A DNA stretch of 64,000 nt, from assembly GCA_022841465.1 (NCBI GenBank), contig JALHRL010000008.1:1-64000 (forward strand). The letters are read 5' to 3'. Shown piece by piece: positions 42,109 through 49,841 of the stretch (positions within the stretch are counted from its first letter, which is position 1; every line of letters starts with the position of its first letter). The translations under genes and the position numbers were made by a program. This DNA comes from Bacteroidia bacterium (GTDB lineage Bacteria > Bacteroidota > Bacteroidia > B-17B0 > Aurantibacillaceae). Under the pieces are notes generated by a model, which saw only the letters and a program-made list of their open reading frames with translations, had not been told where the DNA came from and searched no databases.

Positions 42109-42279
42109 TTAAAACAAGCATTAGCATAAATAAAAAAGCTCCGAAAATTTCGGAGCTTTTTAGTTGGAAAGAACTTTTAATATTAAAAAGGAACTCGAAT
42201 AGAATAAACTTTATCAGCCAATTTAATAGCCTCATACAAATTAATTAAACCGGCATTTTTACCTAGTTCTTCAAATTTT
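42109..42279. repeat. Second copy of the duplicated convergent gene-end segment (U2)
   Basis: It begins with a detached copy of the last codons of the cystathionine enzyme (KQALA and stop at 42112-42129), continues with a second terminator, and runs into the real 3' end of the subtilase gene. Confidence 0.88.
42134..42160. terminator. Intrinsic terminator after the subtilase gene (diverged duplicate)
   Basis: AAAAGCTCCGAAA (42134-42146) and TTTCGGAGCTTTT (42148-42160), an almost perfect palindrome with A-run and T-run on the two sides, so it can act on both strands. It derives from the same ancestor as the terminator at 41900, with paired changes in the stem. Confidence 0.9.
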
Positions 42280-43817
42280 ATGTAACGGTCTTTTTCACCT
42301 TTTTTGCTACCGGGTTTAATTACCTTTTTTCCTTTGTAGGTTTTTAAACTGCTCTTTATTAGAATAGTTTTAATTTGTTCAGGTGTAAGTTTTGGGTAGT
42401 ACGATTTTAAAACCGCTGCAACACCGGCAGCTACAGGTGTTGCCATACTAGTACCACTTGCATCTTGATACTTACCTTCCGGTGCGGTTGAGTAAATATC
42501 TACTCCAGGTGCAAACAAATCAATAGATTTTTTTCCGTAGTTTGTAAATGGCGCTGCAATTAAACTATCGGGCTTCCAACTTAAAGCGCCAATGGTTATC
42601 ATATTGCTTGCATAACCTTTATCCTCATATTTTGCTGTTGGGTAATGTGTAATTTTATCAATATTTAAATGATCGTTACCCGCGGCGTGCATTAACAATA
42701 CCCCTTTCTTTTGTGCATATTTCACAGCATCATCTACCACTTTTTTATTCCACGAATATTTTTTACCAAAACTCATATTTATTATTTGAGCGCCGTTATC
42801 AACTGCATATAAAATTGCATTGGCTATATCTTTATCGTGCTCATCGCCATTTGGTACACATCTAACCGACATAATTTTTACATCTGCAGCAACCCCATCC
42901 ATACCTACTCCATTGTTTCTTTTTGCAGCAATAATACCTGCAACGTGTGTTCCATGAAAACTATGCGGGCCTTTGCAATCTGCATTACCATAATTTTTTT
43001 CGTATAAATTATTATAATCATCTCCCACTATTTCTCTAGGGTTAACATCGGGATTTAAACCCACTTCAATCATGGTTGACATTTGTCCCCAACCTTCTTC
43101 AACACTTTCTTTAAATTCATCGTAAGTGGTTTTACCCGATTTTAATGACATAGAAACAATTGCTTTAATTTGCTTTGCTTCCTTATCTTCAGGGCTGTAT
43201 TTTTCTAAGGTTTCCTTTGTAATAACGGTGGTACTTTGTTGAGCCTTAATTGCCTCTTCCATTTTCACCATTCCTTCTCTAATAAACTTCAGCTGGTTAT
43301 AACCCGGCTCGTACTTCGCCTTCGTTGCTTCCATATCTTTTTTAACGGCTTCGTAAATTGCCAATTCTTCTTTTTCTTGTTTTGATTTAAAATCAGCTTT
43401 GGTTTTACCTTCGTATTTAGGTTTGTATTTTCTGTACAAACGTGTCATTTCTAAATTCTCCGCATCCACATTTTTACCGTCTTTACCGCCTAAAAAACTC
43501 CAACCATGTATATCATCAATGTATCCATTTTTATCATCGTCTATTCCATTCCCTGGAATTTCTCCTGGATTAACCCACATTACATCTTTTAAATCTTCGT
43601 GATAATAATCTACACCACTGTCTAAAACAGCAACTACTACAGGAACCGGTTTTCTGTCTTTCAACAGCTCTTTATAAGTACGCTCGGTACTTACGCCATT
43701 TACCTTATCGGTAGTTGGATCGAGGTTAAACCAATTATCCGGACGCTTTGCCGGAGTTTGAGCCAACATAAAACCGCCTAATAAAAGCGCGGAAATGGAC
43801 AGAATAATTCTCTTCAT
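42183..43817 (-). CDS. Secreted subtilisin-like serine protease (S8 family)
   Basis: A 544-residue exported protease with signal peptide 1-20 (IILSISALLLGGFMLAQ). The catalytic triad is Asp66 (VAVLDSGVD), His288 (HGTHVAGI) and Ser457 (GTSMATPVAAG). A highly charged insert of about 200 residues (roughly 90-280, many Lys and Glu, EEKTK-like) lies between the Asp and His, a feature of the Bacteroidota group of these subtilases. There is no type IX sorting domain, so it is probably periplasmic or outer-membrane associated. The C-terminal tail (VYSIRVPF) differs from that in the detached copy at 41946. Confidence 0.93.
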   Translation of the reverse strand: MKRIILSISALLLGGFMLAQTPAKRPDNWFNLDPTTDKVNGVSTERTYKELLKDRKPVPVVVAVLDSGVDYYHEDLKDVMWVNPGEIPGNGIDDDKNGYIDDIHGWSFLGGKDGKNVDAENLEMTRLYRKYKPKYEGKTKADFKSKQEKEELAIYEAVKKDMEATKAKYEPGYNQLKFIREGMVKMEEAIKAQQSTTVITKETLEKYSPEDKEAKQIKAIVSMSLKSGKTTYDEFKESVEEGWGQMSTMIEVGLNPDVNPREIVGDDYNNLYEKNYGNADCKGPHSFHGTHVAGIIAAKRNNGVGMDGVAADVKIMSVRCVPNGDEHDKDIANAILYAVDNGAQIINMSFGKKYSWNKKVVDDAVKYAQKKGVLLMHAAGNDHLNIDKITHYPTAKYEDKGYASNMITIGALSWKPDSLIAAPFTNYGKKSIDLFAPGVDIYSTAPEGKYQDASGTSMATPVAAGVAAVLKSYYPKLTPEQIKTILIKSSLKTYKGKKVIKPGSKKGEKDRYIKFEELGKNAGLINLYEAIKLADKVYSIRVPF

Positions 43818-43891
43818 ATAATTTATTATTTAATCTAATTTAAAGATAAATTCAACATTGCAAAATACCGTTTGTATATATTAACAAACAT

Positions 43892-45265
43892 TTATACCGT
43901 CATTTTTGCTACCGCTTGAATTATATCGTGCTTAGTAATAATGTGTACGTTACCGCCTAAATCGCGCATAAGTACTGCATTATTATCTTTATTTATTAAT
44001 TTACTTACTTCTTCAATGGTTGCTTGCTCACCCACAATTGGAAATGGTTTTTGCATTAAATCTTTCACCGTTTTATTCTTAACATCTGAGCTTTCAATAA
44101 GTTTATTAAACAAGTAATTATCGTTTAAAGAGCCAATGTATTCTCCGTTTTCTAAAACAGGTATTTGCGAAATGTTGAATTTATTCATTACATCTAATGC
44201 CTCATTAACCTTTGCATTACTGTTAACCGTTAACAATTTTTGATTTTTGTGGCTTGCAATTAAATCAGCTGCCTTAGGTTTTAAAACTTCTAAAAAGTTA
44301 CGGTCGCGCATCCAATCGTCGTTAAACATTTTACCCATGTAACGTGTACCATGATCATGAAAAATAACAACCACTACATCGCCCTTTTTGTACATGTGTT
44401 TCATTTGCATTAATCCCGCCATAGCAGAGCCTGCGCTATTTCCAACAAATATTCCTTCTTCTTTAGGAATACGACGCGTCATAATTGCTGCCTCTTTATC
44501 GGTTACTTTTTCAAAATGATCGATGATAGAAAAATCAACATTTTGTGGTAAAAAATCTTCTCCAATACCTTCGGTGATGTATGGGTAAATTTCATTTTTA
44601 TCAAAAACACCTGTTTCTTTATATTTTTTAAATACCGAGCCATAGGTATCAATACCTAATATTTTAATGTTCGGATTTTTTTCTTTTAAATATTTTCCGG
44701 TTCCGCAAATGGTTCCGCCGGTTCCAACACCAACAACAAGGTGAGTGATTTTCCCTTCTGTTTGATCCCAAATTTCAGGACCTGTTTGTTCGTAATGCGC
44801 TAATGAGTTGCTTAAGTTATCGTATTGGTTAGGTTTCCAAGAATTTGGAATTTCGTTTACTAAACGCGATGAAACAGAGTAATAAGAACGTGGATCTTCC
44901 GGATCAACATCTGTAGGGCAAACAATTACTTCGGCACCAAATGCACGTAAAGCATCTACCTTTTCTTTGCTTTGTTTATCGGTAGTGGTAAAAATACATT
45001 TGTAACCTTTAATTACTGCGGCAATAGCAAGGCCCATACCTGTGTTTCCGCTGGTTCCTTCAATAATGGTTCCGCCCGGTTTTAAAACACCTGATTTTTC
45101 GGCATCTTCAATCATTTTAAGCGCCATACGGTCTTTAATAGAATTTCCGGGATTAAAAGTTTCTACTTTTGCGTATACTTCGCAAGGTAAATCTTTTACA
45201 ATTTTATTTAATTTAACCATTGGTGTATTACCAATTGTTTCCAATATATTTTTACAAACTTTCAT
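43892..45265 (-). CDS. Cystathionine beta-synthase with CBS domain pair
   Basis: About 457 residues from the ATG at 45265; the frame from 45295 would overlap the asparaginase gene and add ten unconserved residues. The PLP domain has ETIGNTPMVKLNKI and the PLP lysine Lys44 in NPGNSIKDR; GTSGNTGMGLAIAA binds the cofactor phosphate; GTGGTICGTGKYLKE is the second phosphate loop. A pair of CBS domains (about 335-457) with AKVNEALDVMNKFNISQIPV probably regulates activity by adenosine ligands. It makes cystathionine from homocysteine and serine. It lies ten bases after ansA on the same strand, so they form an operon. Confidence 0.9.
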   Translation of the reverse strand: MKVCKNILETIGNTPMVKLNKIVKDLPCEVYAKVETFNPGNSIKDRMALKMIEDAEKSGVLKPGGTIIEGTSGNTGMGLAIAAVIKGYKCIFTTTDKQSKEKVDALRAFGAEVIVCPTDVDPEDPRSYYSVSSRLVNEIPNSWKPNQYDNLSNSLAHYEQTGPEIWDQTEGKITHLVVGVGTGGTICGTGKYLKEKNPNIKILGIDTYGSVFKKYKETGVFDKNEIYPYITEGIGEDFLPQNVDFSIIDHFEKVTDKEAAIMTRRIPKEEGIFVGNSAGSAMAGLMQMKHMYKKGDVVVVIFHDHGTRYMGKMFNDDWMRDRNFLEVLKPKAADLIASHKNQKLLTVNSNAKVNEALDVMNKFNISQIPVLENGEYIGSLNDNYLFNKLIESSDVKNKTVKDLMQKPFPIVGEQATIEEVSKLINKDNNAVLMRDLGGNVHIITKHDIIQAVAKMTV

Positions 45266-45275
45266 TTTTATAATT

Positions 45276-46307
45276 TTAATTTGATAGTTCACCACGTAAA
45301 TTGCCGGCGAGCGCTTTTTTAATTTGTGTTGTTGCGCTTTTTGAGCCTAACAAAAACATGAGCTTGGTAATGGCACTTTCAAAAGTAATATCACTTCCGC
45401 CAATTACACCAATTTGTTTTAATTTACTACTTGTTTGATACATCCCTTGCACTACCCTACCCTGTTGGCATTGTGTAACATTGTAAATTATAATTCCTTT
45501 TTTTATGGCTGTTTTTAATTCATCAATAAACCAATCTTTTGTGGTAGCATTACCGGCACCAAAGGTGAGTATAACAACTGCTTTTAAACCTTTACTTTGT
45601 AAAATAGTAGTTGTAATTTTTTTGCTTATTCCCGGAAACAAGTGCAACACAGCAATATCATTATTTAATGAAGTGTGTAGTTTTAATTTTCCTTTTGATG
45701 CTTTTGCAATAGCAGGTTTGTTATACATTATTTCTACACCGGCCTCTGCTAAATGCGGATAGTTAGGAGATTTAAATGCATCAAAATGTTCGCTGTTGTA
45801 TTTAAATGTTCGGTTACCGCGGTACAATTTGTATTCAAAATAAATACAAACTTCTGTTATTATTGGCTTTCCTTTTTCTTGTGCGGCAGCAATTTCAATA
45901 GCAGTAATTAAATTTTCTTTACCATCAGTTCTAATGGTTCCTATTGGTAATTGCGAACCCGTTAAAATTACCGGCTTAGCCAAATTCTCTAACATAAAAC
46001 TTAATGCGCTTGCTGTAAAACTCATGGTATCTGAACCGTGCAATACAACAAAACCATCAAATGAATTATAGTGCAAGCCAATTAATTCTGCTAACTCCAC
46101 CCAAATTTCGGGCTTCATATCAGATGAATCTATTGGGTTTTTAAAAGACACAGAACTTAATTCAACATTAAAGTTTTTAAGTTCCGGAATTTGAAGAGAT
46201 AGTGATTTAAAATCAAAAGGCTTTAAAGAACCGGTATTGGGATCGTTTATCATTCCAATGGTTCCGCCTGTATAAATTAAAAGTACTTTTGGCCTTTTTT
46301 GTTTCAT
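45276..46307 (-). CDS. ansA: L-asparaginase, type I
   Basis: A 343-residue cytosolic enzyme without signal peptide, which fits the type I (AnsA-like) group. It hydrolyses asparagine to aspartate and ammonia. The nucleophile motif YTGGTIGMI lies at residues 12-20 (catalytic Thr16), and the second motif VVLHGSDTMSFTASAL is near residue 85-100. The ATG follows directly on the T-run of an intrinsic terminator at 46308-46353. It is followed by the cystathionine beta-synthase gene at ten bases; the combination is not a known pathway and may be simple co-transcription. Confidence 0.92.
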   Translation of the reverse strand: MKQKRPKVLLIYTGGTIGMINDPNTGSLKPFDFKSLSLQIPELKNFNVELSSVSFKNPIDSSDMKPEIWVELAELIGLHYNSFDGFVVLHGSDTMSFTASALSFMLENLAKPVILTGSQLPIGTIRTDGKENLITAIEIAAAQEKGKPIITEVCIYFEYKLYRGNRTFKYNSEHFDAFKSPNYPHLAEAGVEIMYNKPAIAKASKGKLKLHTSLNNDIAVLHLFPGISKKITTTILQSKGLKAVVILTFGAGNATTKDWFIDELKTAIKKGIIIYNVTQCQQGRVVQGMYQTSSKLKQIGVIGGSDITFESAITKLMFLLGSKSATTQIKKALAGNLRGELSN

Positions 46308-46353
46308 AAAAAAAACCGGTTTAACTTTTGTATAGCAACATCAGTTAAACCGG
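46308..46353 (-). terminator. Intrinsic terminator of the DUF3127 gene, abutting the ansA start codon
   Basis: On the minus strand: CCGGTTTAAC (46353-46344) and GTTAAACCGG (46325-46316), a perfect 10-bp stem with an 18-base loop, then eight T residues (46315-46308) and immediately the ansA ATG at 46307-46305. Confidence 0.88.
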
Positions 46354-46364
46354 AATTAAATTAA

Positions 46365-46766
46365 TTAAAATGGTAAATCTTCGTTATCGTCAACACTTGT
46401 TGTAAACACGGCACTTCCTGCATCAAAACTGCCTGATTGTGTGTTTGATTGTTGAGTATTTTGTGTTTGCGCCACCGGATTAGCGGCGTTATTAAATTTT
46501 TCTATACGCCAAGCTTCAAGGGTATTAAAATACTTAATTCCTTGAGGTCCGTTCCATTCGCGACCACGTAAATTAAATTGAACTTTTAATTCATCACCCA
46601 CATTGTACTGATCAAGAATAGAACATTTGTCTTGTGTAATTTGAAAACTTACATGTTGAGGGTACGGTGTGCTTGCTTCGGTTGTTAATACAAACTCACG
46701 TTTTTGAAAACGATCACTCACCTTTTGAGTATCGAATTTTACTTTTAGGGTTCCTGTTACTTCCAT
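46365..46766 (-). CDS. DUF3127 protein (OB-fold, single-stranded DNA-binding-like)
   Basis: A 133-residue protein. The N-terminal domain (about 1-95) matches DUF3127: EVTGTLKVKFDTQKVSDRFQ, REFVLTTEASTPYPQHVSFQ, and DELKVQFNLRGREWNGPQG, a five-strand OB-like pattern. The C-terminal tail is rich in Gln, Asn and Ser and ends in DDNEDLPF, which closely resembles the acidic C-terminal tip of SSB that recruits partner proteins. I infer a nucleic-acid-binding role with SSB-like partner recruitment; the function of DUF3127 is not established. Confidence 0.85.
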   Translation of the reverse strand: MEVTGTLKVKFDTQKVSDRFQKREFVLTTEASTPYPQHVSFQITQDKCSILDQYNVGDELKVQFNLRGREWNGPQGIKYFNTLEAWRIEKFNNAANPVAQTQNTQQSNTQSGSFDAGSAVFTTSVDDNEDLPF

Positions 46767-46797
46767 TTTATATTTGTTTTTATTATTTACTTTTTAA

Positions 46798-47670
46798 TTA
46801 TGCCGTTGCTTCTGCTCCGCTCAACAACAACAACCAGGCATCTTTTACTTTGTTATTTTCTAATAATTCTTTAGCAGCTTTATGTCTTTCTTCATCACTT
46901 TTATAAAAAGCCATTGATTTTTTAAAACTTTCAATTTCTTCTTTACTTGGCAATGCTTCAACACTACCCAACAAACCTAAGTTATTTCCGCTTAAAACCT
47001 TGCTATGTTTTATAGAATCTGGAATGGCATCAAAACCAATTCCAATGGTTGTTATGGGTTTTTCTACTTCAAACAAACTATTCCCTGAGGCGCGGCAATA
47101 CCAGTTATCGCCCATACGCGAAACCAAATCAATTTTTTTGGTATCAATATTTTTTTCTGCGTTTAAAACAGCTTCATCTACATGAATTTTTACTACTTCG
47201 CATATTACCAAATTACCTGCCCCGCCTTGGGTACCTAAAGATTTTACTTCATTAACGATGCATTCAATTTGTACCGGAGATTCTTTTACACGAAAAGGTT
47301 TTACTAATTCAGATTTAATGGGGGTAAAGCCTGCCTTTTCAAATTCATTTACTCCTTTTGGGAAAGGGCTGCTGGCTAAACTCATTTGGTGCACCATGTT
47401 ATAATTCACCATGTTTATTACCACTTCCGGAACTTCTAAAACATTATCCAATGTATCTTTTGTTGCCCCGGTTCGTCCGCTGCGTGCCGGTGAAAAAACC
47501 AAAATAGGCGGATTGCTGGAAAAAACATTAAAAAAACTAAAGGGTGCTAAGTTTGGCTTACCATCTTTACTAATTGTACTGGCAAAACAAATAGGGCGAG
47601 GTGCTACAGCGTTTTGAAGGTACTTTTGAAGTACGGGAATAGAAAGTTCTTTTGGATTAAGCGTAAGCAT
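46798..47670 (-). CDS. Flavin reductase-like (FMN-binding split-barrel) protein
   Basis: About 290 residues from the ATG at 47670; the TTG six codons upstream lies inside the promoter box. The flavoredoxin/flavin reductase domain (about 15-200) has APRPICFASTISKDGKPN, APFSFFNVFSSNPPIL, GRTGATKDTLDNV and VVINMVNYNMVHQM. It binds FMN and probably acts as a flavin reductase or electron carrier in the cytoplasm. A C-terminal extension of about 60 residues (KSMAFYKSDEERHKAAKELL) is helical. It precedes the DUF3127 gene by 31 bases. Confidence 0.85.
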   Translation of the reverse strand: MLTLNPKELSIPVLQKYLQNAVAPRPICFASTISKDGKPNLAPFSFFNVFSSNPPILVFSPARSGRTGATKDTLDNVLEVPEVVINMVNYNMVHQMSLASSPFPKGVNEFEKAGFTPIKSELVKPFRVKESPVQIECIVNEVKSLGTQGGAGNLVICEVVKIHVDEAVLNAEKNIDTKKIDLVSRMGDNWYCRASGNSLFEVEKPITTIGIGFDAIPDSIKHSKVLSGNNLGLLGSVEALPSKEEIESFKKSMAFYKSDEERHKAAKELLENNKVKDAWLLLLSGAEATA

Positions 47671-47676
47671 AGTTAA

Positions 47677-47684
47677 CAAAGTTA
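47677..47684 (-). promoter_or_regulatory. Promoter -7 box (TAACTTTG) of the flavin reductase gene
   Basis: Exact TAnnTTTG match on the minus strand; it ends six bases before the chosen ATG. It lies in a small tandem repeat, TTGTTAACT TTGTTAACT. Confidence 0.5.
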
Positions 47685-47740
47685 ACAATATTGAAATGCT
47701 TTAAAATACGATGTTGAAAAGTAAGTAAATTGTGGATATT

Positions 47741-49006
47741 TTATACAATGGTTAATAATACCAAATAGCCGCTAATAAAGCCTAAAGCAGCCAAAATAGC
47801 TATTCGTTTAAAGTACCAACCAAAGCTAATATTTTCTATACCCATAGCCACTACTCCAGCAGCAGAACCAATAATTAAAAGGCTTCCACCGGTACCTGTA
47901 GCATAGCATAATAAATGCCAAAACGGGCTGTCAACCGGCAAATCGTTTAATGAATACATTCCTTGGAATGCAGCTACTAAAGGCACATTATCTATAATAG
48001 CAGAAAAAGCTCCGGTTACCAACAACAATACACTGTTACTACTTATGTGTTCAGACAAGAAATGCGATAATTCAGTTAAAATTCCGGCGGTTTGCAAAGC
48101 ACCTACACTTAATAAAATTCCAAGAAAAAATAAAATGCTTGGGGTATCAATATTGCGTAATGCATGAGAAACGGTAAAAGTTGTTTCTATATCGTTTCTT
48201 CTTCGTGCAATTATTTCAGTAATTATCCATAAAACACTTAGGCCAAGTAACATACCCATAAAAGGTGGTACATGAAATATACTTTTTACAATAGGGACAG
48301 AAATAAGTGAAAGGATTCCTAAAAATAATATTACAGTTGCGCTTTTTTCTGGTTTTTCATCTGTTACAGGAAGTGGCTTTTCATCTAACAGACGTGTTTT
48401 TGCAAGAATAAAGTACAAAACGATAGACGGAACAATAAAACAAACTATGCTTGGTAAAATTAAATTAGTAATAAGTGGTACTGTAGTTATTTGTCCGCCA
48501 ATCCACAGCATGGTGGTGGTAACATCGCCAATAGGACTAAAAGCACCGCCTGCGTTGGATGATATAACTATTAAACCGGCAAAATACCAACGTAACTTTG
48601 GGTTTTCAATTATTTTTTTAACCAAAGAAACCATTAAAATGGTGGTAGTAAGATTATCTAAAATGGCCGATAATAAAAACGCTAATATTCCAATTATCCA
48701 AAACAATTGTCTTAAACCAAGCTTATTAATTTTATTGGTAATCACATCAAATCCTTTGTGCCCGTCAATAATCTCAACAGTTGTCATGGCCCCTAAAAGA
48801 AAGAAAAGAATACCAGCAATTTCGGAAAATGATTCTTCTAAATGATGGTTAAAATCGTGCGTATCTATTATTTGAACACCTAATAGTAACCATAACACCA
48901 CTCCTGAAAATAAAGCAAAGGCAGCTTTATTTATCTTTAATGGATGCTCAAACACTATGCCTAAATAGGTAAGAATAAAAACAACAAGTATTAGTGCATG
49001 AATCAT
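47741..49006 (-). CDS. nhaD: NhaD-type sodium/proton antiporter
   Basis: About 421 residues from the ATG at 49006; the frame from 49069 adds a 21-residue segment inside the upstream gene. Ten to twelve hydrophobic helices; conserved blocks DTHDFNHHLEESFSEIAGIL, LSAILDNLTTTILMV, SNAGGAFSPIGDVTTTMLW and, in the second half, GAFSAIIDNVPLVAA and TGTGGSLLIIGSAAGVVAMG. The duplicated DN(L/V) and GG/SP motifs are those of the NhaD/ArsB ion transporter superfamily. It exports Na+ or Li+ in exchange for H+. The start overlaps the upstream stop codon (ATGA), which suggests coupled translation. Confidence 0.9.
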   Translation of the reverse strand: MIHALILVVFILTYLGIVFEHPLKINKAAFALFSGVVLWLLLGVQIIDTHDFNHHLEESFSEIAGILFFLLGAMTTVEIIDGHKGFDVITNKINKLGLRQLFWIIGILAFLLSAILDNLTTTILMVSLVKKIIENPKLRWYFAGLIVISSNAGGAFSPIGDVTTTMLWIGGQITTVPLITNLILPSIVCFIVPSIVLYFILAKTRLLDEKPLPVTDEKPEKSATVILFLGILSLISVPIVKSIFHVPPFMGMLLGLSVLWIITEIIARRRNDIETTFTVSHALRNIDTPSILFFLGILLSVGALQTAGILTELSHFLSEHISSNSVLLLVTGAFSAIIDNVPLVAAFQGMYSLNDLPVDSPFWHLLCYATGTGGSLLIIGSAAGVVAMGIENISFGWYFKRIAILAALGFISGYLVLLTIV

Positions 49007-49797
49007 TTGATTTCTAATTTTAGTTCTTGTAAATAATTTGGCAAAGTTAATAAACGACTTCCATACCAACTAAACATTTCGCCGTCTACCAGCACAACTT
49101 TTGAACTTGTTAATTTCATTTGAAATTCCTGAACATGTGATTCGTTAAACGGAAATGGTTCGGTAGATAAAAAGCAAAAATCAGGTTTGCGCTTTTCCAA
49201 TTCTTCTATATTTATTTCAGGATATCTGTTTTTGTTTTCAAAAACATTTACAAAGCCTGAGTACTTTAATACCTCATGAATAAAGGTGTTAGAAGCTGCT
49301 ACCATATACGGTTTATTCCAAATTAAATAAGCACAGGTTTTATTTTTAAAAATTCCGGAAACAGTTTCCATTTTTTCTTTAATTGCGTTTACTAAAATTT
49401 CCGATTCCTTTTTTCTGTTACAAATTTCACCTAATTGCAGCATCATGTTAAAGGCATCATCTAAATTATTTACATCGCTCATCCAAACCGGAAAATATTT
49501 TTTTAATTCTTCTATTTGCTCTTTGGTGTTTTCTTCTTTATTACCAATAATTAAATCAGGATTTAGTTTCTTAATTTTTTCTATATCTATTTGTTTGGTA
49601 CCTCCTACTCTAATTACCTTATCAAACATTGCTTTAGGATGAATACAAAACTTTGTTATTCCTACAAGTTCATTTTGCAAACCAATATCCCACAAATACT
49701 CACTTTGCGAAGGAACCAATGAAATAATTCGTGTAGGTGTTGCAGCTATAACCAGCTTATTGTTTATTTGGTCTAAATACTCCATAAATCCATCCAT
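49003..49797 (-). CDS. BtuF-like substrate-binding domain protein without signal peptide
   Basis: A 264-residue protein of the helical-backbone metal receptor family: TRIISLVPSQSEYLWDIGLQ, GGTKQIDIEKIKKLNPDLII, then YLIWNKPYMVAASNTFIHEV and FSWYGSRLLTLPNYLQELK. These are the two lobes of cobalamin- or iron-complex-binding proteins of ABC importers. There is no signal peptide or lipobox and no permease or ATPase gene nearby, so it is predicted to be cytoplasmic. It is translationally coupled to nhaD. Similar orphan proteins are common in Bacteroidota; the ligand is unknown. Confidence 0.78.
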   Translation of the reverse strand: MDGFMEYLDQINNKLVIAATPTRIISLVPSQSEYLWDIGLQNELVGITKFCIHPKAMFDKVIRVGGTKQIDIEKIKKLNPDLIIGNKEENTKEQIEELKKYFPVWMSDVNNLDDAFNMMLQLGEICNRKKESEILVNAIKEKMETVSGIFKNKTCAYLIWNKPYMVAASNTFIHEVLKYSGFVNVFENKNRYPEINIEELEKRKPDFCFLSTEPFPFNESHVQEFQMKLTSSKVVLVDGEMFSWYGSRLLTLPNYLQELKLEIK

Positions 49798-49826
49798 AAA
49801 AGTATTTAAAATACCCGATTATTTAT

Positions 49827-49834
49827 CATATTTG
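49827..49834 (+). promoter_or_regulatory. Possible -7 box (CATATTTG) of the EamA transporter gene
   Basis: Seven of eight positions of TAnnTTTG, followed by CAGCGGT, ending seven bases before the TTG start. No -33 TTG at normal spacing. Confidence 0.35.
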
Positions 49835-49841
49835 CAGCGGT

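Noticed and set aside
42066-42248. A 60-codon plus-strand frame over the subtilase end and duplicated junction
   Set aside because: It runs through a terminator hairpin and the antisense of a real gene end; no start context.
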